Source: Cytophagales bacterium (lineage in GTDB: Bacteria; Bacteroidota; Bacteroidia; Cytophagales; Cyclobacteriaceae). From it: a stretch of 14,789 nt of DNA. The DNA lies in contig JAJCYL010000402.1 in NCBI GenBank assembly GCA_029262955.1, positions 1 through 14,789 on the forward strand, given 5' to 3'. A program made the position numbers and the translations under genes. Each line of letters opens with the position of its first letter. The stretch's first letter is position 1. The notes under the pieces are model-generated. The model was not told the origin of the DNA. It saw only the letters and a program-made list of their open reading frames with translations, and did no database searches. Shown here piece by piece: positions 6,627-13,027 of this stretch.

Positions 6627-8159
6627 TCAATGATCGTGTCCATGTGCGGGAACAGCGCCTGACATGGCAGCCATTTTTACCTGATAGGCTCCTATGCTCA
6701 CCACCATTTCTCCAACTTCAAGTCCTGATGTTATTTCTACCAAATTGCCGTTTTTACGACCTATGGTCACTGGTCTTCTTTCAAAGCTTTCACCGGATAG
6801 TTCCACAATAACTGAATAACTTCCATAATCTTCCAGCAAGGAGGATGTGGGAATCACCGTTGAATTTTTAGGTTTTCCTATTGAAAGCTGAACCTCTGTG
6901 AAACTGCCTTCTGGCATTTCTACTACATCGTTGATCTCCGAAAAGATGGACAATAAGGGTTTGTCACTTTCCACTTCTTTTCCAATCGAAAGAATTTTTC
7001 CTCCTGTCGCATTTAAACTCGACCATTTTCCTTCTTTCGGTTGGTACCAAACATCAAAAATGCTATTCAGTTTTGAAGCGATAGATGAACTGACCTGTGC
7101 TTCTAACAAACTTGATTTATGACTGGTAATGGTCAAAAGCGATGCACCTTCTTCCACAAATGCACCATTGTTCACAACGAGGCTTTTGATATAGCCATCA
7201 AACGGAACAATTACCTGCTTGCCATTGGCGCCATACCCTGCGCTCAAGGTCTCGTACCTTGATTTGGCGACCAGGTATTTTTGCTTTTCTTGCTCGAATT
7301 CTGCTTTGGAAACGATCTTTGATTCGAATAGCTTTTGTTTCCGTTCATAGGAGGATTTGGCCTGATCGAAATTCGCTTTAGCCATCTTTATCTGTGCATC
7401 CATATTGTTGGATGTAAGATTGGCACTGCTCACAGACATCAATACTTGTCCTTTCCTCACCTTACTACCTTCGTTGAGGCTATTGCCACGAAATGTAACC
7501 GTTCCGCTCACAGGTGCAGGAAGCGTCTTATAATCCGAAGGTGAAACTTTCCAGATGCCTGAAGTTGGAATCATTTCATAGACTTCATCCAATTCAGCTA
7601 GAGCAGTCTGAAAATCAATCTTCCAGGCTTGTTCTTTCAAAAAAGTAATGGAACCGTCATCGGACTCTTCTTCTCCTAACACCTCTACGGCTTCCTCAAC
7701 AGATGCAAACACCCGAACGTCATTCAGGACAATTCTGTCTGAAAGCGTTGGCGTTTTTATATCAAATATCAATTGAAATATGCCTGCTTCTTTTGGTTGC
7801 AGAATAGGTCTGAAAATCCCAGGAGAGGATGGTGCGTCCACGGTGTGGCGAATTCCTTTGTCTCCCTTGATTAAACTTACTGTGACATTGCCTTCTCGCA
7901 CAGGTTTATGTTTATCCATAAACGTAAAATGCGCTGCAAAGCGACTCGAGTTTCCAACAACAAGAGCAGGAAATTCAACAAATAGCTCTGTTTTCTCTGT
8001 CCAAATAGTTGCGTCCACAGTAGGCATTTCTTCTCCCTCAGTGATATGACCACCTGTTGCATCATGTGCATGTCCTTGTTCTCCTGTTGATTGACAGGAT
8101 GCAAAAACCACAGCCAACAGCATGATTAAATAGCGTTTGTATTTTTCCAGGTAGTTCAT
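6627..8159 (-). CDS. cusB: RND periplasmic adaptor lipoprotein (CusB/CzcB type) with extra N-terminal domain
   Basis: I place the start at the ATG 8157-8159 (510 residues), not at the longer open frame up to 8237. This ATG gives a clean lipoprotein signal (MNYLEKYKRYLIMLLAVVFASC, Cys22 being the lipid site) and overlaps the upstream stop as ATGA. After the Cys comes a short His-rich stretch (GHAHDATGGH). Residues about 50-155 look like a beta-sandwich not found in basic adaptors. Then come the lipoyl half (LPAPVSGTVTFRG, near 213), a helical hairpin (about 252-305) that meets the TolC channel, the second lipoyl half (VPFDGYIKSLVVNNGAF), beta-barrel and membrane-proximal domains, and a His-rich C-terminal end (AHGHDH). 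It links the pump to the outer-membrane channel and may present metal to the pump. Adaptor call firm; the metal is not determined. Confidence 0.9.
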   Translation of the reverse strand: MNYLEKYKRYLIMLLAVVFASCQSTGEQGHAHDATGGHITEGEEMPTVDATIWTEKTELFVEFPALVVGNSSRFAAHFTFMDKHKPVREGNVTVSLIKGDKGIRHTVDAPSSPGIFRPILQPKEAGIFQLIFDIKTPTLSDRIVLNDVRVFASVEEAVEVLGEEESDDGSITFLKEQAWKIDFQTALAELDEVYEMIPTSGIWKVSPSDYKTLPAPVSGTVTFRGNSLNEGSKVRKGQVLMSVSSANLTSNNMDAQIKMAKANFDQAKSSYERKQKLFESKIVSKAEFEQEKQKYLVAKSRYETLSAGYGANGKQVIVPFDGYIKSLVVNNGAFVEEGASLLTITSHKSSLLEAQVSSSIASKLNSIFDVWYQPKEGKWSSLNATGGKILSIGKEVESDKPLLSIFSEINDVVEMPEGSFTEVQLSIGKPKNSTVIPTSSLLEDYGSYSVIVELSGESFERRPVTIGRKNGNLVEITSGLEVGEMVVSIGAYQVKMAAMSGAVPAHGHDH

Positions 8160-8707
8160 TTCTTTGATCCTATTACATTGTAATTCCCCTTGGTCTTCAA
8201 GGTGACAGAAACATCCTTTGTGCCGGTATTTTTCCAATACCAGCCATGAGAACCTTCAAAAGGTGCAGTCATTGTACCTTTCATTTTATCAGATGTGGCT
8301 TGCGTGAAACTTTCGAAGTATTTGGTGGTCTCGTAATCCAATGGCTCACCATGAAAGTCAAAATATAGAGGCACTTCAGAAGTCCATTCGTAAGTCAGTT
8401 TTTCATACTTCTTTAGGTAGAACTTGTATTCAATACCTTTATTTGCAGGTACTACCACTGTGACTTCATTTTCTTGATTGCTTGTAGTTGGAGTGGTTTT
8501 GTTATCATTATTTGGGCTTGTAGACTTCACATTTGTTGAATCTCCTATTGTGAATTCTTCTTGTTCTACATCGCTACCTTCATCATCATGTGTGTGGCCA
8601 CCATCTTCTGTTCCATGCTCATGTCCATGCTCATTCTCTGTATTCTTCGAATTACAAGCCGCTGAGAATAGAATAATAGATACGATAAGTATTTTTGATA
8701 TTTTCAT
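8156..8707 (-). CDS. His-rich lipoprotein related to 'transmembrane anchor' proteins of metal-efflux loci
   Basis: A 183-residue lipoprotein: signal with lipobox SAAC (Cys18), then a His/Asp/Glu cluster (EHGHEHGTEDGGHTHDDE, 26-43) that could bind metal ions. A low-complexity Ser/Thr/Asn linker (about 55-80) leads to a compact beta domain (80-178). That domain resembles the C-terminal domain of the so-called transmembrane anchor proteins next to czc-type genes in proteobacteria; shared marks are YEWTSEVPLYFDFHGEP, the ESF segment and APFEGSHGWYWKNTG...VTLKTKG. Its function is not established. The stop overlaps the adaptor start by four bases (ATGA), so translation is probably coupled and the amounts matched. 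The ATG lies 11 bases after the TolC gene stop. A periplasmic metal buffer or adaptor helper is my inference. Confidence 0.75.
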   Translation of the reverse strand: MKISKILIVSIILFSAACNSKNTENEHGHEHGTEDGGHTHDDEGSDVEQEEFTIGDSTNVKSTSPNNDNKTTPTTSNQENEVTVVVPANKGIEYKFYLKKYEKLTYEWTSEVPLYFDFHGEPLDYETTKYFESFTQATSDKMKGTMTAPFEGSHGWYWKNTGTKDVSVTLKTKGNYNVIGSKK

Positions 8708-8718
8708 AATCTTTTTTT

Positions 8719-9903
8719 TTACAATTGATGTTTTAGAATATCAGCTCTTTGCTGATTCAGTTGTTTTTCCATTTCTAGCATGGAATCAAAAGCCTGCCGG
8801 TAAAACTGGAGTTCCATGTAATACTCCATGAAAGAGATTTCACCAAGCTCATAGGCTTCAAGTAATAAAGTATCACTGTTTAGCGCACTCAACGTACTTT
8901 GATATTCATTGAATTTGCTCAACAAGGTTTGGTAATCATTGTACTGATTCCGAAACTCCGAAAAGGCAGTCAATGATTGGATATTGGTATAGGACTGTTG
9001 ATATTTATAATAAGCCTCCGCAGCCTTTACCTTATTTCTATTGCTCCAGAGAGGGATGGAAATACCACCATAAACACCGGAGAAACGTTCACCGGATACA
9101 CCTTGTGAATTAAAGCCTGCAGTCAGATTAGGCAGAGATTTGTTCTTTGACAGTGCTATTTGCTGAAAGGCGACTACTTGTTGCTGTTTCAGAATTTTAG
9201 CCGAAGGATCGGTCATCTGCCTATTCGACCATATACTATCCATAGCAGCCAGGTTCAAGTTATCCACGAAGTCAGGTTGATTCAAAGTGACCTCAATACC
9301 ACCATTCAGATTTTGCAGAAGCAGCAAAATATTTTGTCTGTTAGTCTTGATTTGTTCAACCTTGAACTGCTCCTGTATCCAGGCAACTTTGGCCTTGTTG
9401 GCCTCCAAAATTCCAACCTGCTCTTTTTCAAATAATTCCTGAACCTGATCGAAGACTTTTTTAGCCTGTTGAGCTCTGATTTCTTCTGCGGTCTTTTTAT
9501 TATTCAGAAACACCAACTCCAAACAATAATTCTTAGCATAGAGCAACACCTCTTGCCGTTTTAAGGCATATCCCATCTCTATTTGTGCTTGTTGTTTCCC
9601 TATTAACCGATTACGAACACTGTACACGGTTGGAAACTCAAAAGACTGTGTCACTTGAAATTCCGAATAGTCACCAGTATTGTGATTTCCAAATGGTAGA
9701 TAGTATGCTCCTGCCTGTGGATCAGGAAGATTGTTGCCAGCCTTTAAATCAAGCCGTTTACTTTCCATCAAAGATGAATAAGCTTGTAGCTCTCGATTAT
9801 TTTGTTCGATTTCTTCCAATATCCTTGTCAAATCATCGGTCTGGGCATTTACCAGAAATGATATCAAGCATACGCCGAAAGCGAATACTGTTTTTTTATA
9901 CAT
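8719..9903 (-). CDS. cusC: TolC-family outer-membrane efflux channel (CusC/CzcC type)
   Basis: A 394-residue protein with a cleavable signal peptide (hydrophobic 6-20, cut near VNA-Q). The rest is rich in long amphipathic, coiled-coil helices (for example AQQAKKVFDQVQELFEKEQV and KKQLN-type stretches at the end) typical of the TolC barrel-tunnel fold. The motifs LPDPQAGAYYLPFG and QVTQSFEFPTVYSVRN match the first repeat, and GVYGGISIPLWSNRNKVKAAE the second. It is slightly shorter than E. coli TolC or CusC but normal for metal-efflux members from this phylum. It would form the trimeric exit duct for the pump and adaptor encoded downstream. The gap before it (84 bases) contains a near-palindrome, ACGAAAACGTGTTCGT (9938-9953), a possible operator or processing site. 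Confidence 0.88.
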   Translation of the reverse strand: MYKKTVFAFGVCLISFLVNAQTDDLTRILEEIEQNNRELQAYSSLMESKRLDLKAGNNLPDPQAGAYYLPFGNHNTGDYSEFQVTQSFEFPTVYSVRNRLIGKQQAQIEMGYALKRQEVLLYAKNYCLELVFLNNKKTAEEIRAQQAKKVFDQVQELFEKEQVGILEANKAKVAWIQEQFKVEQIKTNRQNILLLLQNLNGGIEVTLNQPDFVDNLNLAAMDSIWSNRQMTDPSAKILKQQQVVAFQQIALSKNKSLPNLTAGFNSQGVSGERFSGVYGGISIPLWSNRNKVKAAEAYYKYQQSYTNIQSLTAFSEFRNQYNDYQTLLSKFNEYQSTLSALNSDTLLLEAYELGEISFMEYYMELQFYRQAFDSMLEMEKQLNQQRADILKHQL

Positions 9904-9987
9904 GTAAAATGATTTTAGAATTAATCAATAAAATTCAACGAAAACGTGTTCGTAAATCATTGATGATATTTATCCATCAATATTTGA

Positions 9988-10437
9988 TTATCCTAAAGAA
10001 GGGGGTGCTCGTAGTGAGCAATTTAGAAGAAAAGGGTTTTTGTGAAATTCCGATCTAAATAGCGAATACCTACTATGTGTTTCCACTATTAATTTTGGTG
10101 GTAAGCTTATTGACTCAACGAATTCGACCTCTGGAATTACCTCTAAATGTGTATTGGGGTTTTCCTCCTTTACCCACTGAATTAGTTCATGTGCGTGGGA
10201 GATATGAGAATGATTATCCAAAAAGAAGGAAATAAAATTCCCATGTTCTTCTTTTTCCGAGCTATTCTCACCTGACTGATGAGTGTGGTTTTCATGGCTA
10301 TGATGATCGTCAAGTTTTTCGACGGAAACATTATAGCTGTCATGGTGATGGTGCACATGTGGTAAAAGCTGGTGCAGCCAAAAAATGCTGAAGGCAGTTA
10401 AAAAGAATAGAGATGATAGTTTACTATATCTTGACAC
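9988..10437 (-). CDS. His-rich membrane-anchored protein, first gene of the efflux operon
   Basis: A 149-residue protein of no family I can name, but small His-rich proteins in this position are common in Bacteroidota metal-efflux operons. It starts with GTG at 10435-10437; an in-frame stop lies two codons upstream and there is no ATG near. Residues about 8-24 are one hydrophobic segment (signal anchor or uncleaved signal). Directly after it come HVHHHHDS, then DDHHSHENHTHQ, then NHSHISHAH, together some 20 His. The C-terminal half has no His cluster but a conserved-looking end (RAPPSL). Likely a periplasm-facing metal-binding or buffering protein; Zn, Cu, Ni or Co are all possible. It leads the operon, 84 bases before the channel gene, with a promoter close upstream. 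Confidence 0.7.
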   Translation of the reverse strand: MSRYSKLSSLFFLTAFSIFWLHQLLPHVHHHHDSYNVSVEKLDDHHSHENHTHQSGENSSEKEEHGNFISFFLDNHSHISHAHELIQWVKEENPNTHLEVIPEVEFVESISLPPKLIVETHSRYSLFRSEFHKNPFLLNCSLRAPPSLG

Positions 10438-10443
10438 TTGTCA

Positions 10444-10473
10444 CAAAGTAATCCCTTAATTGGCGGATATCAA
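10444..10473 (-). promoter_or_regulatory. Candidate promoter of the efflux operon
   Basis: On the minus strand TTG (10471-10473) and TTACTTTG (10444-10451) are 19 bases apart. The second box differs from the Bacteroidota TAnnTTTG consensus at one position. It lies only six bases before the GTG start, so the transcript would have almost no leader. The geometry equals that of the promoter at 906-935. Confidence 0.5.
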
Positions 10474-10479
10474 AAGCGA

Positions 10480-10662
10480 TTATTGCTCGTTGGCATTTCT
10501 GTACTCATAGTTCGACTCAACATCTTTAATTAAAACGGTCGTTTTGTAAAACTGGTTCAATCGTCGCTTTGCAAAACCTCTTATTGAAGAGACTCTCATT
10601 GGTAATTGTTTGTTAGCCATTGACCTTAAATCTGAAAAATAAGCTTCTTGCTTTTTTGACAT
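10480..10662 (-). CDS. Hypothetical small protein, doubtful
   Basis: A 60-codon open frame, ATG at 10660-10662, that I do not recognise. The product is basic in its middle (RGFAKRRLNQFYK) and polar throughout, with no signal peptide or membrane segment. It reads the same way as the efflux operon, and its stop lies just upstream of that operon's promoter. It could be a small DNA-binding or accessory protein, a remnant of a longer gene, or chance. I see no clear promoter of the standard pattern close before it. Confidence 0.3.
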   Translation of the reverse strand: MSKKQEAYFSDLRSMANKQLPMRVSSIRGFAKRRLNQFYKTTVLIKDVESNYEYRNANEQ

Positions 10663-10701
10663 ATACTACTTACGGTTGCCCAAAATTCTTCGTTTTGTAG
10701 T

Positions 10702-10803
10702 GGAGTGAAACGGAGCGTTTGACAAAACCAAGACCTGTGTTTTAAACGAGTTCATTACGGAGCTCTTGCGGAGTTTTGAACCGTTTAAAACACGTCTTGC
10801 TCC
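10702..10803. repeat. Structured repeat, copy 1
   Basis: GGAG (10702-10705) pairs with CTCC (10800-10803) as an outer stem. Inside, CAAGAC (10729-10734) pairs with GTCTTG (10794-10799), then a two-base bulge (CT), then a 12-bp stem, GTGTTTTAAACG (10737-10748) with CGTTTAAAACAC (10782-10793). A further GTTC/GAAC (10750-10753/10778-10781) lies inside. The left flank GTGAAACGGAGCGTT is shared with copy 2. Whether it works as RNA or as single-stranded DNA cannot be read from sequence. Confidence 0.7.
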
Positions 10804-10931
10804 TGCTGCGTAAGGCCTCTGATTAGCTTCCGATAGATTGAATTTTAAAAGGGCAGATTTATTGAAATTCTAAGTAGTCTTAGACATCCAATTTTGACTG
10901 GTTCGACAGAATCTAATTCTGATGTTTGCAG

Positions 10932-11023
10932 AGGAGAGAAACGGAACGTTAGGCAAACCGAGACTTGTGTTGGAGGGAAGTCAAAACGCGAGTTTTGAGT
11001 TACCGGAAACACGTCTCGCTCCT
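10932..11023. repeat. Structured repeat, copy 2
   Basis: Same plan as copy 1. AGGAG (10932-10936) pairs with CTCCT (11019-11023). CGAGAC (10959-10964) pairs with GTCTCG (11013-11018). There is a two-base bulge (TT), then GTGTT/AACAC (10967-10971/11008-11012). The second pair of the lower stem is G-C here and A-T in copy 1, a compensatory change. The tip is a 7-bp hairpin, TCAAAAC/GTTTTGA (10981-10998), with a GCGA loop of the GNRA kind. Confidence 0.7.
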
Positions 11024-11072
11024 ACCCGTAGGATACATCTAACTGGTTACTTAAAAGTCAGCCTCTCAAGGG

Positions 11073-11567
11073 TTACATGTACCCTTCATCTTTCATTGAG
11101 CAATACCCATCGTTGGTAAGAATAAGATGATCTAAAACTGATATGTCCAGCAGTAGTCCACCTCGGTACAATTTGTTTGTCATCTTAATGTCTGACTCGC
11201 TTGGGATGAGGTTACCTGACGGATGATTATGAGCGACTACTAACGAGCTAGCATTGGCAACTAGAGCTGTAGAGAAAACCAACTTCGGATCGACAGTTGT
11301 TGAAGACACTCCGCCGGAGGAAATGGATACGATACCAAGCACTCTATGTGCCTGGTTCAGTAGCAGCATTTTAAACTCTTCTCTCAATTGAATCTGGCTC
11401 TTATCCCAGTAATGTTTAAAAATCAGATAGGCATGCTCAGGACTGGAAATAACAGGACGATCTACTGGACGGATTTCTGTCTTATAGAACAGCTGGATTT
11501 CCGATACACAATTCGGATTGAAGTTTTTGTAATCGATAGAATGAGATGTAGAATGTTGTGCTTCCAT
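11073..11567 (-). CDS. radC: RadC-like JAB-domain protein (short, mobile-element type)
   Basis: A 164-residue protein covering the JAB/MPN domain of RadC (DUF2466) without the N-terminal helix-hairpin-helix part of full-length RadC. The JAMM metal site is complete: Glu63 or Glu64 (LREEF), then HNHPSGNLIPSESD, which gives His113, His115, Ser123 and Asp126 in the H-x-H-x7-S-x2-D pattern. LLLNQAHRVLG and LVVAHNHPSG are typical of the family. Short RadC forms are common on integrative elements and phages of Bacteroidota; their true activity is not settled, although the JAMM fold suggests a metallopeptidase or related hydrolase. It stands alone between two blocks of inverted repeats. The ATG is at 11565-11567, after an A/T-rich leader. 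Confidence 0.88.
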   Translation of the reverse strand: MEAQHSTSHSIDYKNFNPNCVSEIQLFYKTEIRPVDRPVISSPEHAYLIFKHYWDKSQIQLREEFKMLLLNQAHRVLGIVSISSGGVSSTTVDPKLVFSTALVANASSLVVAHNHPSGNLIPSESDIKMTNKLYRGGLLLDISVLDHLILTNDGYCSMKDEGYM

Positions 11568-11853
11568 AATTTTTCTTTTCCCCGAAGCAGGGTTCGATTA
11601 TGGAGCAAAAGCAGGTTAGAAAATTTGAAACATATGTCCGGCTTAAAGCATTAATTTTCTAAAGCTTTTGTGGAATAATAAAGAAGCCTGCTAACCTTGA
11701 AAAGAAAGAATTATGAAGTCACATTAATTTGAGGGCAGACGAAACTTTAGCCAAGCGGCAGAACCTTCCCCAGAGGCAGCCTTTGGTGCATTTTTAGGAG
11801 CCTCCTCCTTCTATCGTTTTCGAGTAACAAGAACAAACCGGTGGAGGTTATGC

Positions 11854-11926
11854 CAAGTAAAAATAGGGTGCTGGAATCCGGTTAGAAATACTACCTGAAA
11901 GGTGGAGATCTTCAAATTTTTACTTG
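11854..11926 (+). repeat. Three-way-junction-like inverted repeat
   Basis: Outer arms CAAGTAAAAAT (11854-11864) and ATTTTTACTTG (11916-11926) are perfect complements. Inside are two small hairpins: CTGG-AAT-CCGG (11871-11881) and CTACC-TGAAA-GGTGG (11891-11905), each with one G.U pair as plus-strand RNA. Confidence 0.5.
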
Positions 11927-12048
11927 ACATATTCTGGATTTGAGGTTTGTAACTTGATAGAAAGGAAGCGGAGAAAAATGCTTTGGATAGGCCAATTTAT
12001 AACTCGAAAAAGTGATTTTGGGAGGAGCTTTTTCACCCATTATTCTGA

Positions 12049-12135
12049 GAACGGTTGATGTGAAGAGAGAAAGTGAATGATGCCCACTTAAAATAAATCG
12101 ATGGTCTTCAAATTCTCTCTTCACATCAATTGTTC
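12049..12135 (+). repeat. 23-bp stem, 17 bp perfect plus G.U extension
   Basis: TTGATGTGAAGAGAGAA (12055-12071) and TTCTCTCTTCACATCAA (12113-12129) are perfect complements. Outward, GAACGG (12049-12054) pairs with TTGTTC (12130-12135) using two G.U pairs in plus-strand RNA. The 41-base loop contains a further AGTG/CACT pair (12072-12075/12085-12088). Confidence 0.65.
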
Positions 12136-12143
12136 CTGGTATA

Positions 12144-12207
12144 GGAGAACTTTTTGCTGTTTTCATTTGATAAGTAGATGAATATGGGAAACAGCAAAGT
12201 GTTCTCC
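12144..12207 (+). repeat. 21-bp stem with one mismatch and two G.U pairs
   Basis: GGAGAACTTTTTGCTGTTTT plus C (12144-12164) pairs with the arm at 12187-12207. Read as plus-strand RNA there is one U.U mismatch and two G.U pairs. Read as minus-strand RNA the same positions become A.A and A.C mismatches. The loop is 22 bases. Confidence 0.65.
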
Positions 12208-12364
12208 CAGTGGAGGATGAGCTTATGGATTGAAGGGTGAAAGTACCATGTACTTTGCGATATGGAATGTGGGAAAAGCCCGACCTGACGAAGTAAGGGA
12301 ATCCCCAAATAGACTTGAGCCAGTTCTATATAAAGATTCATTTTATGAGTTTAACGCCAACTAT

Positions 12365-12447
12365 CATCCGTAAGCTGGACTCTTCAAATTTCTATAAAAA
12401 AATCTTATCACTCCACCTTTGCAAATAGCTCAGCTAGCTTATGGATG
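12365..12447 (+). repeat. 14-bp inverted repeat overlapping the NADAR stop codon
   Basis: CATCCGTAAGCTGG (12365-12378) pairs with CTAGCTTATGGATG (12434-12447). The two non-identical positions are G.U in plus-strand RNA. The right arm includes the last codons and stop of the NADAR gene. The loop is 55 bases. It might also slow or end minus-strand transcription of the NADAR operon, since an A run on the plus strand (12398-12404) gives a U run inside the loop of the minus transcript. Confidence 0.55.
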
Positions 12448-13026
12448 AAAGTGTCTGTTAGATGAATTTATTTGTTCCCTTGTTATTGATTTTCCTAGAA
12501 ATTTTAAGTCGTTAATTTCAGGAATTAAGATGCTAAATCTATTCTCTTTTAACTTCTCTCTTAATTCCATTAGTAGGCGGCCTAAGGCATTAGTTCCAAC
12601 GTAATTATTACCTTCATCAACAGCTCCCCATACTTTATCCTTATCTGTAAATTCAACAATGTCCAAGTGCTTTGTATCCAAAAGCGCTTTAGAAAATTTC
12701 TCCATGTTCTGATATAGTTTCAGTTCGATACAGAATTTCATTATTTTAAATCGATTCGAATTCCAATCGGGTCGTGAAAGCTCTAATCTAGTACGACCAT
12801 ATTTTTTTGCTGAAATTGGACTTGAATATCGAATTATTTCCTTCTGGATTTCTGGATTATTGGGAAATCTTAAGGCTTGATATAAAGCCTCCGAAGTTCT
12901 AATAAGAGTTCCATCAATTGTAATTGGAAAGCCTGGAGCCATGTTAGACAATGCTCCGTTTTTCCCTTTGGTACTCTTGAAGGTGATACAACTATATTTT
13001 TGATATGTCCGAATACTAAGAGTCAT
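12439..13026 (-). CDS. NADAR-domain protein (YbiA-like, NAD/ADP-ribose superfamily)
   Basis: A 195-residue protein, second gene of a two-gene cassette. The NADAR/DUF1768 marks run in order: GALSNMAP (24-31), SEALYQALRF (45-54) with Glu46, an SPISAKKYGR helix (69-78), RPDWNSNRFKIM (85-96), LLDTKHLDIVEFTDKDKVWG (115-134), and the signature GTNALGRLLMELREKL (144-159). A C-terminal extension of about 35 residues follows. Known family members cleave N-glycosidic bonds (YbiA on riboflavin-pathway intermediates), and some remove ADP-ribose from guanine as antitoxins to DarT-type enzymes. The ATG follows the partner's stop after one base (TGACATG), so translation is very probably coupled. I infer that it undoes, or works on, a ribosyl product linked to the PRTase-like partner. 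The family is clear; the substrate is unknown. Confidence 0.9.
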   Translation of the reverse strand: MTLSIRTYQKYSCITFKSTKGKNGALSNMAPGFPITIDGTLIRTSEALYQALRFPNNPEIQKEIIRYSSPISAKKYGRTRLELSRPDWNSNRFKIMKFCIELKLYQNMEKFSKALLDTKHLDIVEFTDKDKVWGAVDEGNNYVGTNALGRLLMELREKLKENRFSILIPEINDLKFLGKSITREQINSSNRHFHP

Positions 13027-13027
13027 G

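Larger units (their letters stand above)
10663..11072. other. Gene-free stretch carrying two structured repeats
   Basis: About 410 bases without a credible gene. Its main content is two diverged copies of a hairpin element (10702-10803 and 10932-11023). Between them is A/T-rich DNA with a small palindrome, CAGAAT-CTA-ATTCTG (10907-10921). At the right end AAGGGT/ACCCTT around TACATGT overlaps the stop codon of the RadC-like gene and may be a weak hairpin. Confidence 0.6.
11568..12438. other. Gene-free block of long inverted repeats, possible large structured RNA
   Basis: No credible gene in about 870 bases. There is no plus-strand frame of 60 codons from 11655 on, and two minus-strand frames (11912-12166, 12126-12341) run through inverted repeats and resemble nothing I know. 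The block holds at least six long-arm inverted repeats: 11616-11625/11653-11662, 11854-11864/11916-11926, 12049-12071/12113-12135, 12144-12164/12187-12207, 12240-12246/12250-12256 and 12365-12378/12434-12447. In three of them the non-identical positions are G.U pairs when read as plus-strand RNA. A short purine-rich GGAGGAGG stretch on the minus strand near 11800-11810 precedes a 14-codon frame, which I do not call a gene. Confidence 0.55.

Noticed and set aside
8160..8237. Longer N-terminus for the adaptor (26 extra residues)
   Set aside because: It would bury the lipoprotein signal and overlap the upstream gene far more; the ATG at 8157-8159 gives ATGA coupling and a clean signal.
9585..10058. 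Plus-strand open frame of 157 codons
   Set aside because: Antisense to the TolC-like gene and the end of the His-rich gene, with no protein-like features.
10692..11032. Integron attC sites for the two structured repeats (GTTAGGC at 10948-10954 and ATCTAAC at 11036-11042 fit the core-site consensus)
   Set aside because: In attC the order is RYYYAAC then GTTRRRY; here it is reversed on both strands, and copy 1 does not keep the GTTRRRY bases.
11912..12341. Two overlapping minus-strand open frames of 84 and 71 codons as genes
   Set aside because: They run through long inverted repeats, look like no protein I know, and overlap each other.
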